The notes below the pieces were generated by a model, which was given only the letters and a program-made list of their open reading frames with translations, made no database searches and had not been told where the DNA came from. From Candidatus Cloacimonadota bacterium (lineage in GTDB: Bacteria > Cloacimonadota > Cloacimonadia > Cloacimonadales > TCS61): a stretch of DNA of 5,781 bases. The DNA is taken from the NCBI GenBank assembly GCA_030667725.1, contig DAOUVH010000081.1:1-5781 (forward strand), in the 5' to 3' direction. Position 1 is the stretch's first letter, and each line of letters begins with the position of its first letter. This document shows positions 1 to 5,781 of this stretch, piece by piece. A program made the translations under genes and the position numbers.

Positions 1-1317
1 CTCATTTCTTCTACCGAGATAAATACCTGCTATCAATTTAATGAAACTTGCTAAAGTAAGAGCAGAGCCAAAGACAGCCAATGCAAGCCAAACAATCCAC
101 AGTTTATTTGCCAGCCCTGTTCCATTTCCAAAATCAATGATCCCCTGATATATCATCCATTTTGAGAAGAAACCATTAAATGGCGGGATGCCGGAGATTG
201 ATAGTGCAAAAATTATAGCAGCAAAAAATGTTAAGGGCATCATTTTAGAAAGACCACCCAGTTCATCTAGATTTTTCTTACCTGTTCTTTTTTCTATACT
301 ACCAGCAGTTAAGAATAATCCTCCTTTATAAAGTGTATTATTTATCATATGGAACATTCCAGCAGCAATGCCCAATGGTGATCCTAAAGCTATTCCGGTA
401 ATCATGTATCCCACCTGAGAAACAGCGTGATAGCCAAGTAGTTTTTTGTAGTTATGCTGTACAAGAGCCATCATTACTGCACCGATAATTGTAACCGCTC
501 CAATAATTAATAACATTAATGTAGCCCAATCTGTTAGTTGGAAAATATCCCTGCAGATCCTGACAAGAAAATAAATTCCCAGGAGTTTATCAAGTGATGC
601 GGGTAGAAATGCAGATGAAGATGCTGGAGCTTTCTTCACATAATCCGGCACCCAACTATGGAATGGCATCGCACCTGCTTTGGTGAAACTTCCTACAAGT
701 AAACTTAAGAAAGCAATTATTCCCAATGTTCCTGAAGTTGTAATGTTGATCTCGGACATATTGCAGGAGCCTGTCATTTGCCAAAGAATTCCAATTCCCA
801 TTATGAGAACAGAATCTGACATGCCTACAAGAACCAGCGTTTTCTTAGCTGCTGATGAGCTTTCTTCGTCATAACCTTTTATTAATTTATACAGTGTAAG
901 ACCCAATATACCCCAGAAAAAAATGAATAATATGAGATTATCAGAAAGTGCTGCTCCATAGGCAGATCCCAAAGTAATGAGATAATATGAATAATATCCT
1001 TTAATAATTTTTTCTTTTGTAATGTATGATAGAGAATAAAGTGCAAACAGGATACTGAAAATCCCGATAAATAATGTTATTAATTTACTAAGATCATCTA
1101 CATTAAAAATTAGATATTTTGAAACACTCGGAAAGCTGAAGCACTCCATATTTATAAGACCGGAATTCATCTGGAAGACTAAAATAGAAAAGTAAAGAGC
1201 TACTCCAGAAACAATAAGAGTGATAAATCCTTTAAGCTGCTTTAGTACTTCCGGAAAAATGAAGAGAATTATTCCGATCCCAATCGGTAAAAACATTAGA
1301 TATTGCAAATTAATCAT
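1..1317 (-). CDS. Proton/sodium-translocating antiporter-like membrane subunit (NuoL/M/N, MrpD, HyfB type) of the hydrogenase, 3' end cut by window
   Basis: I translated 439 codons from an ATG at 1317; the frame stays open to base 1, so the C-terminus lies outside. It belongs to the complex I/Mrp antiporter family (Proton_antipo_M), which carries H+ or Na+ across the inner membrane in energy-converting hydrogenases. About 13 hydrophobic helices are visible. Family landmarks are SDNLILF (125-131), SFTKAGAMPFHSWVPDY (210-226) with the TM7 lysine K213, QHNYKKLLGYHAVSQVGYM (287-305) in the TM8 region, and FHMINNTLYKGGLFL (322-336) with H323 and K331. The TM5 motif reads FFWGILGLTLY (133-143): glycine 136 occupies the place of the usual glutamate. 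AAAGG lies 9 bases before the ATG, and the hydrogenase large-subunit stop is only 4 bases upstream, so this is the next gene of the same operon. Family assignment is secure; the exact subunit type and the transported ion are not. Confidence 0.93.
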   Translation of the reverse strand, partial: MINLQYLMFLPIGIGIILFIFPEVLKQLKGFITLIVSGVALYFSILVFQMNSGLINMECFSFPSVSKYLIFNVDDLSKLITLFIGIFSILFALYSLSYITKEKIIKGYYSYYLITLGSAYGAALSDNLILFIFFWGILGLTLYKLIKGYDEESSSAAKKTLVLVGMSDSVLIMGIGILWQMTGSCNMSEINITTSGTLGIIAFLSLLVGSFTKAGAMPFHSWVPDYVKKAPASSSAFLPASLDKLLGIYFLVRICRDIFQLTDWATLMLLIIGAVTIIGAVMMALVQHNYKKLLGYHAVSQVGYMITGIALGSPLGIAAGMFHMINNTLYKGGLFLTAGSIEKRTGKKNLDELGGLSKMMPLTFFAAIIFALSISGIPPFNGFFSKWMIYQGIIDFGNGTGLANKLWIVWLALAVFGSALTLASFIKLIAGIYLGRRNE

Positions 1318-1321
1318 AATT

Positions 1322-2521
1322 TTATACCTTTAATTTAGCTTTTAGACTTTTTGTTTTCTCCTGAGAGAGTTTTATCAATTCCGCTGCACTCATTATATGT
1401 TTCCCTGTAGTATAATCGAAGACATGTGACATCCTTTCCGTACAGCAATAGCAGGGATCAACAGCCGCAGTAGCAATTGCAGCATCGGAGATAGTTCCGC
1501 CAACACAAGATCTTCTAAATGTGGGAATACAAGTGTAGCTCGGTGCACGTATTTTATGACGAACAGGGCTGTTACCACCATCGGATTTTACAAAATGGAA
1601 TACTTCACCTCGAGGAGCTTCCGCATGTCCAATTCCAATTCCAGGTGGAATTTCTTTCACTTTTATTTTGATGTCACCGGCTTCGGTCTTTTTAAGAGCT
1701 TCAAGACATTGTTTAATAATACTAATTGATTCATACATTTCCAGAAGACGAACTTCCGCTTTGGCAAAAACATCTCCAGCTTGAGCAGTTATCACTTTCC
1801 AATCCACCATATCATAAGCAGCATATGGATCATCACGACGAACATCGATTTTAACTCCGGAGGCTCTGGCAGTTGGTCCAACTGCACCAAAATCGTGTAT
1901 ATCTTCTGCTGTAAGAATACCAACACCTTTCAGGCGAGCGTGGATTACGGGATCATCCATCACAGCACCAACTATCAGATCAGTTTTTATTTTTACATCG
2001 TCCAGAACTTTAAGCAATTGAAGTGCCTGCTCGTGTGTTATGTCTCGGCGAACTCCACCGATTGTGAACATTGCATAATTATTCCTGTTCCCTGTAATGA
2101 TCTCAAACATATCCAGAACAGGTTCACGGTATTTCCAAGCCCACATAAAAACTGTATTATATCCCAGGAAATGACCTGCTAGTCCTACCCATAAAAGATG
2201 GCTGTGAATTCTTTCCAATTCTCCAACGATCGATCTGATGTATTTTGCTCTTTCAGGAATTTCAATACCCGGAATGCTCTCCACGGCATTCGCATAAGCA
2301 AATGGATGAGAAGTTGAACAAATTCCGCAAATTCTTTCTACAACATAGAATACCTGCTCAAATGTTTTTGACTGGCATAATTTCTCAATTCCTCGATGAT
2401 TGTAACCAGTTTCCCAGATAACTTCTTTTACGATCTCTCCATCACAATAGAGTTTGAAAAATTCGGGTTCTTCAAGAAGCGGATGATATGGTCCTAAAGG
2501 GACTAAAGTTCGTTTGCCCAT
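1322..2521 (-). CDS. Group 4 [NiFe] hydrogenase large (catalytic) subunit, NuoD/EchE/MbhL/HycE-like
   Basis: This 399-residue protein should oxidise H2 or reduce protons at a Ni-Fe site on the cytoplasmic side of a membrane-bound complex. The N-terminal pair is in RICGICSTSH (63-72; C65, C68) and the C-terminal pair in DPCYCCTER (355-363; C357, C360, with an additional C359). Other family landmarks are GPYHPLLEEPEFFKL (10-24), EAPRGE (301-306) and RAPS (325-328). Complex I NuoD lacks these cysteine pairs, so this is a hydrogenase. After R363 there are 36 more residues, comparable to the tail that HycI removes from HycE; EchE and CooH lack such a tail. I chose the ATG at 2521 because AGGAG lies 10 bases upstream, the NuoC-like stop is immediately before it, and the protein then begins at the conserved N-terminus. 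An upstream ATG at 2587 would add 22 basic, non-conserved residues and overlap the previous gene. Assignment to group 4 is firm; the subgroup is undetermined. Confidence 0.95.
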   Translation of the reverse strand: MGKRTLVPLGPYHPLLEEPEFFKLYCDGEIVKEVIWETGYNHRGIEKLCQSKTFEQVFYVVERICGICSTSHPFAYANAVESIPGIEIPERAKYIRSIVGELERIHSHLLWVGLAGHFLGYNTVFMWAWKYREPVLDMFEIITGNRNNYAMFTIGGVRRDITHEQALQLLKVLDDVKIKTDLIVGAVMDDPVIHARLKGVGILTAEDIHDFGAVGPTARASGVKIDVRRDDPYAAYDMVDWKVITAQAGDVFAKAEVRLLEMYESISIIKQCLEALKKTEAGDIKIKVKEIPPGIGIGHAEAPRGEVFHFVKSDGGNSPVRHKIRAPSYTCIPTFRRSCVGGTISDAAIATAAVDPCYCCTERMSHVFDYTTGKHIMSAAELIKLSQEKTKSLKAKLKV

Positions 2522-2522
2522 T

Positions 2523-2969
2523 CTAATTCTTCTCCTCTTTATAATCTCTTCTGAGTGGATATTTTCCTTCCGGCCAATCTTCTGCAAAAAGGAATCTTTC
2601 CGGTTTAGGATGATTAAGAAACTTGATACCCAGCAAATCCATAATTTCTCTCTCTATCCATTCTGCGCCATAAACAACTGGAGTTAAGGATTCGATTTCC
2701 GGCTTATCTCTTGGCAGCATTACATTAAGGTTTAATATCCAGCCACTGCTGTCATCAGAGAAATGATAGATTATCTCAAGTCCTTCTTTTGAATCCATCG
2801 CTGTAACAATTATATAACGATAACCCAGATCTTTGAAAACATACTCAGCAACATCCAGTAAACTGGTTTTTGGAATGTAGATCATCAATCTTTTTGTATT
2901 CACAATTTCCGTATTTATGATCTTTGGAAACTTTGTTTTAATATCATCAATATATTTATCAATATTCAT
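2523..2969 (-). CDS. NuoC/EchD-like hydrogenase subunit (30 kDa complex I subunit family)
   Basis: This 148-residue soluble subunit matches the NADH dehydrogenase 30 kDa family. It is a structural, cofactor-free part of the peripheral arm that packs against the large subunit. The diagnostic C-terminal block lies at residues 101-141: it opens with GAEWIEREIMDLLGI, continues with the H-P-KPERFLF segment and ends in YPLRRD. The N-terminal half is more divergent, as is usual, and the length suits the short stand-alone form rather than a NuoCD fusion. No cysteines are seen. The start is the ATG at 2969, with AAGGAT about 10 bases upstream. It begins 12 bases after the small-subunit stop and ends one base before the large-subunit ATG, so all three are probably translated together. 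Confidence 0.93.
   Translation of the reverse strand: MNIDKYIDDIKTKFPKIINTEIVNTKRLMIYIPKTSLLDVAEYVFKDLGYRYIIVTAMDSKEGLEIIYHFSDDSSGWILNLNVMLPRDKPEIESLTPVVYGAEWIEREIMDLLGIKFLNHPKPERFLFAEDWPEGKYPLRRDYKEEKN
2532..2536 (-). promoter_or_regulatory. Shine-Dalgarno site AGGAG that sets the large-subunit start
   Basis: AGGAG sits inside the last codons of the NuoC-like gene, 10 bases before the ATG at 2521. It supports the shorter large-subunit start over the in-frame ATG at 2587, and suggests coupled translation of the two genes. Confidence 0.7.
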
Positions 2970-2981
2970 ACAAATCTATCC

Positions 2982-3392
2982 TTATTTATTTAATAATTTC
3001 ACAACACCGGCAAGCATTGCTTCTGGTTTTGGAGGACATCCCGGTACATAAGCATCTACCGGAATAACATTATCTAGTGGACCTTTAAAAGTATAACAGT
3101 CTCTAAACATTCCTCCTGTACACGCACAAGTTCCTATAGCAATTACTACAATTGGTTTGGGAGCCTGTTCATATACTTCTTTGATGCGAGGTAACAACTT
3201 TCTTGTAACTATTCCGGTTACCAATAACACATCTGCATGACGTATGCTTCCAACCAATTTCATTCCAAATCTTTCAATATCAAATTTCGGTGTAAGGCAA
3301 TCCAATATTTCTATATCACAATTATTGCAGGAACCCACACTCATATGGAAAACCCATAAAGATTTTTTAAAGCACTTTTCTTTAAAGCCCAA
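2982..3392 (-). CDS. [NiFe] hydrogenase small subunit, NuoB/EchC/MbhJ-like, proximal [4Fe-4S] carrier
   Basis: This 136-residue protein should hold the single proximal [4Fe-4S] cluster that passes electrons to or from the Ni-Fe site. Predicted ligands are C22 and C25 (GSCNNCDIEIL), C89 (GTCACTGGMF) and C119 (VPGCPPKPE). The CxxC spacing of the first pair is the hydrogenase form; complex I NuoB has adjacent cysteines there. The length suits the short group 4 small subunits, and no twin-arginine signal is present, so it stays cytoplasmic. Translation begins at a TTG (3392-3390), preceded by AGGAG with six bases between; no ATG lies in this position. A start at the internal Met17 would leave only five residues before the first cysteine ligand and has no comparable site. 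The gene follows the NuoH-like gene by 9 bases and precedes the NuoC-like gene by 12. Confidence 0.94.
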   Translation of the reverse strand: MGFKEKCFKKSLWVFHMSVGSCNNCDIEILDCLTPKFDIERFGMKLVGSIRHADVLLVTGIVTRKLLPRIKEVYEQAPKPIVVIAIGTCACTGGMFRDCYTFKGPLDNVIPVDAYVPGCPPKPEAMLAGVVKLLNK

Positions 3393-3398
3393 TGTATT

Positions 3399-3403
3399 CT
3401 CCT
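3399..3403 (-). promoter_or_regulatory. Shine-Dalgarno site AGGAG for the TTG-started small subunit
   Basis: AGGAG overlaps the TAG stop of the NuoH-like gene (3404-3402) and lies six bases before the TTG at 3392. This strong site supports the non-ATG start and suggests reinitiation from the upstream gene. Confidence 0.75.
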
Positions 3404-4331
3404 ATAATCCAAAGATCGCTAATATTATACTGACAACTGCCAGCAGATTCATCCAAATCCAGAAGAAACGCATTGCCTGATCGATCCTCACTCTTGGATT
3501 TGTATTTCTAACTAAAGTTACTATTAATACAACTAAAACTACCTTCAACACAGACCAAAGAATATTAATTCCTTCAAAATTCATTCCTGCAAAGAAGAGT
3601 CCAACAACCAATGCAGGAAGAACAAACAGCATTATGTATTTTGCAAGATTAACCAATGCATAAGTAGTTCCCGAAAATTCTATCGTGATACCATCGCAGA
3701 TCTCACCTTCTCCTTCTGCCATATCGAATGGTACTAACCCGAGTTTTGCCTGAATACACATCAATGCTACAATGAAACCTATAATCCCGGAAATGCTTCC
3801 AATAAAAGCACCGTGTGCAGCTTGGAAGGCGATGATCTCAGAAAGTTTAATGCTCATTCCTGATTTAAAAATAATAGAGATCAACACGAGCAAGAATGGA
3901 ACTTCATAACTTAATATCAGTTTCATTTCACGTGAAGCACCCACTGCTGCTAACGGATTTCCAGAAGCCAAGGCACCGATCATGTAACTTATTGATGGAA
4001 TATTCAACAGATAAATGATAACAATCAAATCACCTACAAATCCGGTTTTAATTCCAAATAAAGGGAGTAGAATGAACACTGCTGATATCACTGCTCCAAA
4101 AAGTGCTAACACCGGAGCAACGAGAAATGTGAAACGAGAACCGTTCTTAGGGATCAATGTCTCTTTAGTGAGCAGTTTGATGAAATCATAAAGTGGTTGA
4201 AGAAGTGGAGGACCTTGACGGAACTGGACTCTTGCAGTTATCTTCCTATCGAACCATGAGAGAAAACCACCTACTATGCCGGAGAATAATAAACCCGGAA
4301 AAATTAAAAAATAAAATATTTCTTTCCCCAT
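3402..4331 (-). CDS. NuoH/EchB/HycD-like membrane anchor subunit of the energy-converting hydrogenase
   Basis: This 309-residue integral membrane protein belongs to the complex I subunit 1 family. It joins the catalytic arm to the ion-pumping arm and forms the buried polar path at their junction. About eight hydrophobic segments are evident. Signature blocks are DRKITARVQFRQGPP (28-42), GASREMKLILSYEVPF (131-146) and PFDMAEGEGEICDG (201-214), the last with acidic residues E206, E208 and E210 of the cytoplasmic coupling loop. The C-terminal block NPRVRIDQAMRFFW (278-291) is also typical. Complex I versions contain a quinone-binding region; with a hydrogenase partner, quinone use is not expected, though the sequence alone cannot exclude it. 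The ATG at 4331 has AGGA six bases upstream, adjoining the polyferredoxin stop 9 bases away. Confidence 0.95.
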   Translation of the reverse strand: MGKEIFYFLIFPGLLFSGIVGGFLSWFDRKITARVQFRQGPPLLQPLYDFIKLLTKETLIPKNGSRFTFLVAPVLALFGAVISAVFILLPLFGIKTGFVGDLIVIIYLLNIPSISYMIGALASGNPLAAVGASREMKLILSYEVPFLLVLISIIFKSGMSIKLSEIIAFQAAHGAFIGSISGIIGFIVALMCIQAKLGLVPFDMAEGEGEICDGITIEFSGTTYALVNLAKYIMLFVLPALVVGLFFAGMNFEGINILWSVLKVVLVVLIVTLVRNTNPRVRIDQAMRFFWIWMNLLAVVSIILAIFGL

Positions 4332-4340
4332 TTTAATCCT

Positions 4341-4838
4341 TTATTCGTTCTTCATTAGTTTATCCCAGATAAATTCTCTAACCAGGATATTATCATTTAA
4401 TCTATGTATATTATCTTCTTTATTTTCATCAATAACAACAATAGAGATCGCACCTACAGGAGCTGTTTCCATACATTTCAAAGATTTTGTGTTATCATTA
4501 AAATCACAAAGATCGCAAATAGATTTTTTGGAAGTAAACACTTCGTTCATGATTGAACCAAAAGGACACACAGCTACACAAGACTGACAACCGATACACA
4601 AATTAGTAGCTCGAACAATGAAACCTTCGTCATCCTTTTCCAAAGCTTCTTCCGGACACACAGCAATACAGGGTGAGTCCTCGCATCTTCTACAGGTAAA
4701 CAGCATCATTGCTTTTTCTACAATATCTTTCATCCCGATATTATCTGGATGGAAATCGTAAATACATTCACCAAAATTATATTTGTCATTTTCCGGATTT
4801 CGGAATTTTGCCAGATCGATTAATATTTTTTTATTCAT
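4341..4838 (-). CDS. Polyferredoxin electron-transfer subunit (HycB/HydN/CooF-like 4Fe-4S protein)
   Basis: This protein of 165 residues probably carries electrons between the flavin module and the hydrogenase core. Numbered from the ATG at 4838, clear cluster motifs are C49-C52-C57-C61 followed by Pro (CxxCx4CxxxCP) and C81-C84-C87-C91 followed by Pro (CxxCxxCxxxCP). A third group is C108, C111 and C122, where the expected fourth cysteine is A126 (CMETAP). The N-terminal motif of the four-cluster family is degenerate: the ILIDLAKF start resembles the usual ILVDxxKC lead-in, but only C25 remains. Three clusters are therefore most likely. I prefer the ATG at 4838, with GGCGGA four bases upstream, over an in-frame TTG at 4850 that lacks a Shine-Dalgarno site; the alternative adds four residues. 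The previous gene ends 18 bases upstream, and the NuoH-like gene begins 9 bases downstream. Confidence 0.9.
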   Translation of the reverse strand: MNKKILIDLAKFRNPENDKYNFGECIYDFHPDNIGMKDIVEKAMMLFTCRRCEDSPCIAVCPEEALEKDDEGFIVRATNLCIGCQSCVAVCPFGSIMNEVFTSKKSICDLCDFNDNTKSLKCMETAPVGAISIVVIDENKEDNIHRLNDNILVREFIWDKLMKNE

Positions 4839-4856
4839 TTTATCCGCCAAATCATA

Positions 4857-5702
4857 TCATTTTTTCTCGAATAGCTCACGAAATTCTATCATTTCGGTTG
4901 TATCTTTGATCTCATCATAAGAGAAAACCGGTCCATCTTTACAAACGTAAATGTTGTCCATCGCACAGTGTCCGCATTTTCCCAAACCGCAAGACATATT
5001 TGTTTCCATTGAGAGATAAATATTTTCTTCTTTCACACCTAATTCCAGCAGACGCATAGCTCCAAATTTCATCATGATCGGAGGTCCACAAACGATAGCA
5101 ATTGTTTCTTTGAAGTTAGTTTCAACTTTATCTAAAAGAACAGTTACAACACCTTCGGCTTCTTTCCAATTTGCATCAGCTTTATCGACACTCCTGAAGA
5201 GTTCTACATTTTTGTGGTTTCTCAACTCATCGAACCAATCCTTATAAATAAAATCGGCAGGTGTTTTTGCACCAAAGCAAATATTGATCTTTTTAAATTT
5301 ATCTTCTTCTTCCAATAAGGTGAGAATTAGGCAACGCAATGGAGCGAGCCCCACACCACCTCCTAGTATCAGAATTTCTTTCCCATAGAATTTTTCAATC
5401 GGATAACCCCTTCCATAAGGTCCTCGAATTCCAATAGTCTCTCCACCTTTAAGCTCATGCATTTTCCCGGTTACGTAACCGGCATTCATAATTGTGAGTT
5501 CCATTTTATCTTTTACATAAGGGGATGAGGACGGAGTATAAGGTGCTTCTCCAATTCCATCGAGTGTGACTTCTACAAACTGGCCAGTCTTGAATTCAAA
5601 TTCCTTTTTTGCACTAATGAAGAAAGTTTTAATAAGCGGAGTTTCTGGTACAATTTTATCGACTTTGTATTTAATCGGTTTATAGATATTTTTTTCTACC
5701 AT
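4857..5702 (-). CDS. FAD/NAD(P)-binding oxidoreductase with [2Fe-2S] cluster, sulfhydrogenase gamma (HydG)/PyrK-like
   Basis: This 281-residue soluble flavoprotein of the ferredoxin-NADP reductase superfamily should exchange electrons between NAD(P)H and iron-sulfur partners. Domains in order: an FAD-binding barrel (about 8-100) with GQFVEV (40-45), EAPYTPSSS (52-60) and GIRGPYGRG (91-99); an NAD(P)-binding fold (about 108-225) with ILGGGVGLAPL (112-122) and CGPPIMM (205-211); and a C-terminal [2Fe-2S] site with C238, C243, C246 and C254 (MSCGLGKCGHC and a later cysteine). This layout is shared by the gamma subunit of Pyrococcus-type sulfhydrogenase, PyrK of dihydroorotate dehydrogenase B, and anaerobic sulfite reductase subunit B. 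Operon position next to a [NiFe] hydrogenase favours the first. NAD versus NADP preference cannot be read. The ATG at 5702 follows an AAGGGATGG sequence; the upstream gene stops 10 bases before it. Confidence 0.92.
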   Translation of the reverse strand: MVEKNIYKPIKYKVDKIVPETPLIKTFFISAKKEFEFKTGQFVEVTLDGIGEAPYTPSSSPYVKDKMELTIMNAGYVTGKMHELKGGETIGIRGPYGRGYPIEKFYGKEILILGGGVGLAPLRCLILTLLEEEDKFKKINICFGAKTPADFIYKDWFDELRNHKNVELFRSVDKADANWKEAEGVVTVLLDKVETNFKETIAIVCGPPIMMKFGAMRLLELGVKEENIYLSMETNMSCGLGKCGHCAMDNIYVCKDGPVFSYDEIKDTTEMIEFRELFEKK

Positions 5703-5712
5703 TTTCCATCCC

Positions 5713-5781
5713 TTATTTACAAGCTTCGATTATTAACTCGTTTTTATTAATCTTGCCAATGCAGGCATCAATACATCTTCC
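5713..5781 (-). CDS. C-terminal tail of an iron-sulfur protein, probably a sulfhydrogenase beta (HydB)-like subunit, 5' part outside window
   Basis: Only the last 22 codons and a TAA (5715-5713) lie in the window. They read GRCIDACIGKI, then about eleven residues ending in IIEACK. The other two minus-strand frames stop within this stretch, and this frame sits 10 bases before the flavoprotein ATG in the same direction, so it is the preceding operon gene. The GRCIxxC element resembles the second half of a CxGCGRCxxxCP [4Fe-4S] motif near the C-terminus of HydB and of anaerobic sulfite reductase subunit A, the usual neighbours of this type of flavoprotein. The proline normally after the last cysteine is replaced by isoleucine. 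With so little sequence, identity rests mainly on context; another ferredoxin-domain protein is possible. Confidence 0.6.
   Translation of the reverse strand, partial: GRCIDACIGKINKNELIIEACK

Noticed and set aside
680..874. Plus-strand open frame of 64 codons
   Set aside because: It lies opposite the antiporter-like gene, whose translation is continuous and strongly conserved there; the plus-strand product has no recognisable motif.
1393..1581. Minus-strand open frame of 62 codons
   Set aside because: It is an out-of-phase frame inside the large-subunit gene, overlapping its essential C-terminal nickel motif.
1781..2182. Plus-strand open frame of 133 codons
   Set aside because: It is antisense to the hydrogenase large subunit, and its composition is what one expects of a shadow frame; no domain is recognisable.
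2522..2587. Upstream ATG extending the large subunit by 22 residues
   Set aside because: It overlaps the conserved end of the NuoC-like gene, adds a basic non-conserved leader, and the ATG at 2521 has a good ribosome binding site.
3244..3480. Plus-strand open frame of 78 codons
   Set aside because: It is antisense across the junction of the small-subunit and NuoH-like genes, both well supported.
1322..4331. Reading the cluster as respiratory complex I (nuoBCDH) or as a sulfur-reducing Mbx/Mbs complex
   Set aside because: Both CxxC pairs for the Ni-Fe site are present in the large subunit, and the small subunit has the CxxC hydrogenase form rather than the adjacent cysteines of NuoB.
4709..4909. 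Plus-strand open frame of 66 codons
   Set aside because: It is antisense to the polyferredoxin start and the flavoprotein end, with no motif and no reason to expect a gene.
1..5781. Promoters, terminators, riboswitches, RNA genes, CRISPR arrays, repeats or mobile elements
   Set aside because: The gaps between genes are 3 to about 18 bases, with no room for such elements, and I saw no repeated or stem-loop structure beyond chance. The operon promoter must lie beyond base 5781.

Overview
The window is one tightly packed, AT-rich bacterial (possibly archaeal) operon fragment, transcribed entirely on the minus strand. It encodes most of a membrane-bound, energy-converting group 4 [NiFe] hydrogenase with an attached NAD(P)H/FAD oxidoreductase module. 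In transcription order (high to low coordinates) it holds: the C-terminal tail of an iron-sulfur protein (cut by the window edge), an FAD/NAD(P)/[2Fe-2S] subunit like the sulfhydrogenase gamma chain, a polyferredoxin, a NuoH-like membrane subunit, a NuoB-like small subunit, a NuoC-like subunit, the NuoD-like catalytic large subunit, and a NuoL/M/N- or Mrp-type ion-translocating membrane subunit (cut by the other edge). Intergenic gaps are 3 to about 18 bases. I see no internal promoter, terminator, RNA gene, repeat or mobile element, and no stretch above 300 bases lacks a gene.

The catalytic subunit keeps both CxxC pairs that bind the Ni-Fe site (RICGIC near the N-terminus, DPCYCC near the C-terminus). 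The small subunit has the CxxC-type first half of the proximal cluster motif. This is therefore a real hydrogenase, not respiratory complex I or a sulfur-reducing Mbx/Mbs relative. A plausible electron path is NAD(P)H <-> FAD <-> [2Fe-2S] <-> [4Fe-4S] clusters of the upstream protein and the polyferredoxin <-> proximal [4Fe-4S] <-> Ni-Fe site. The NuoH-like and antiporter-like subunits would couple the reaction to H+ or Na+ movement. Direction and coenzyme cannot be read from the sequence.

The combination is the main point of interest. The soluble sulfhydrogenase diaphorase arm appears grafted onto an Ech/Mbh/Hyc-type membrane hydrogenase. There are also detailed oddities: a polyferredoxin that has lost exactly the cysteines of one cluster, an antiporter-like subunit without the usual TM5 glutamate, and an additional cysteine in the Ni-binding C-terminal motif. 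The organism is most likely an anaerobic, AT-rich bacterium using ordinary Shine-Dalgarno sites and occasional TTG starts. A more precise lineage cannot be supported from this window.
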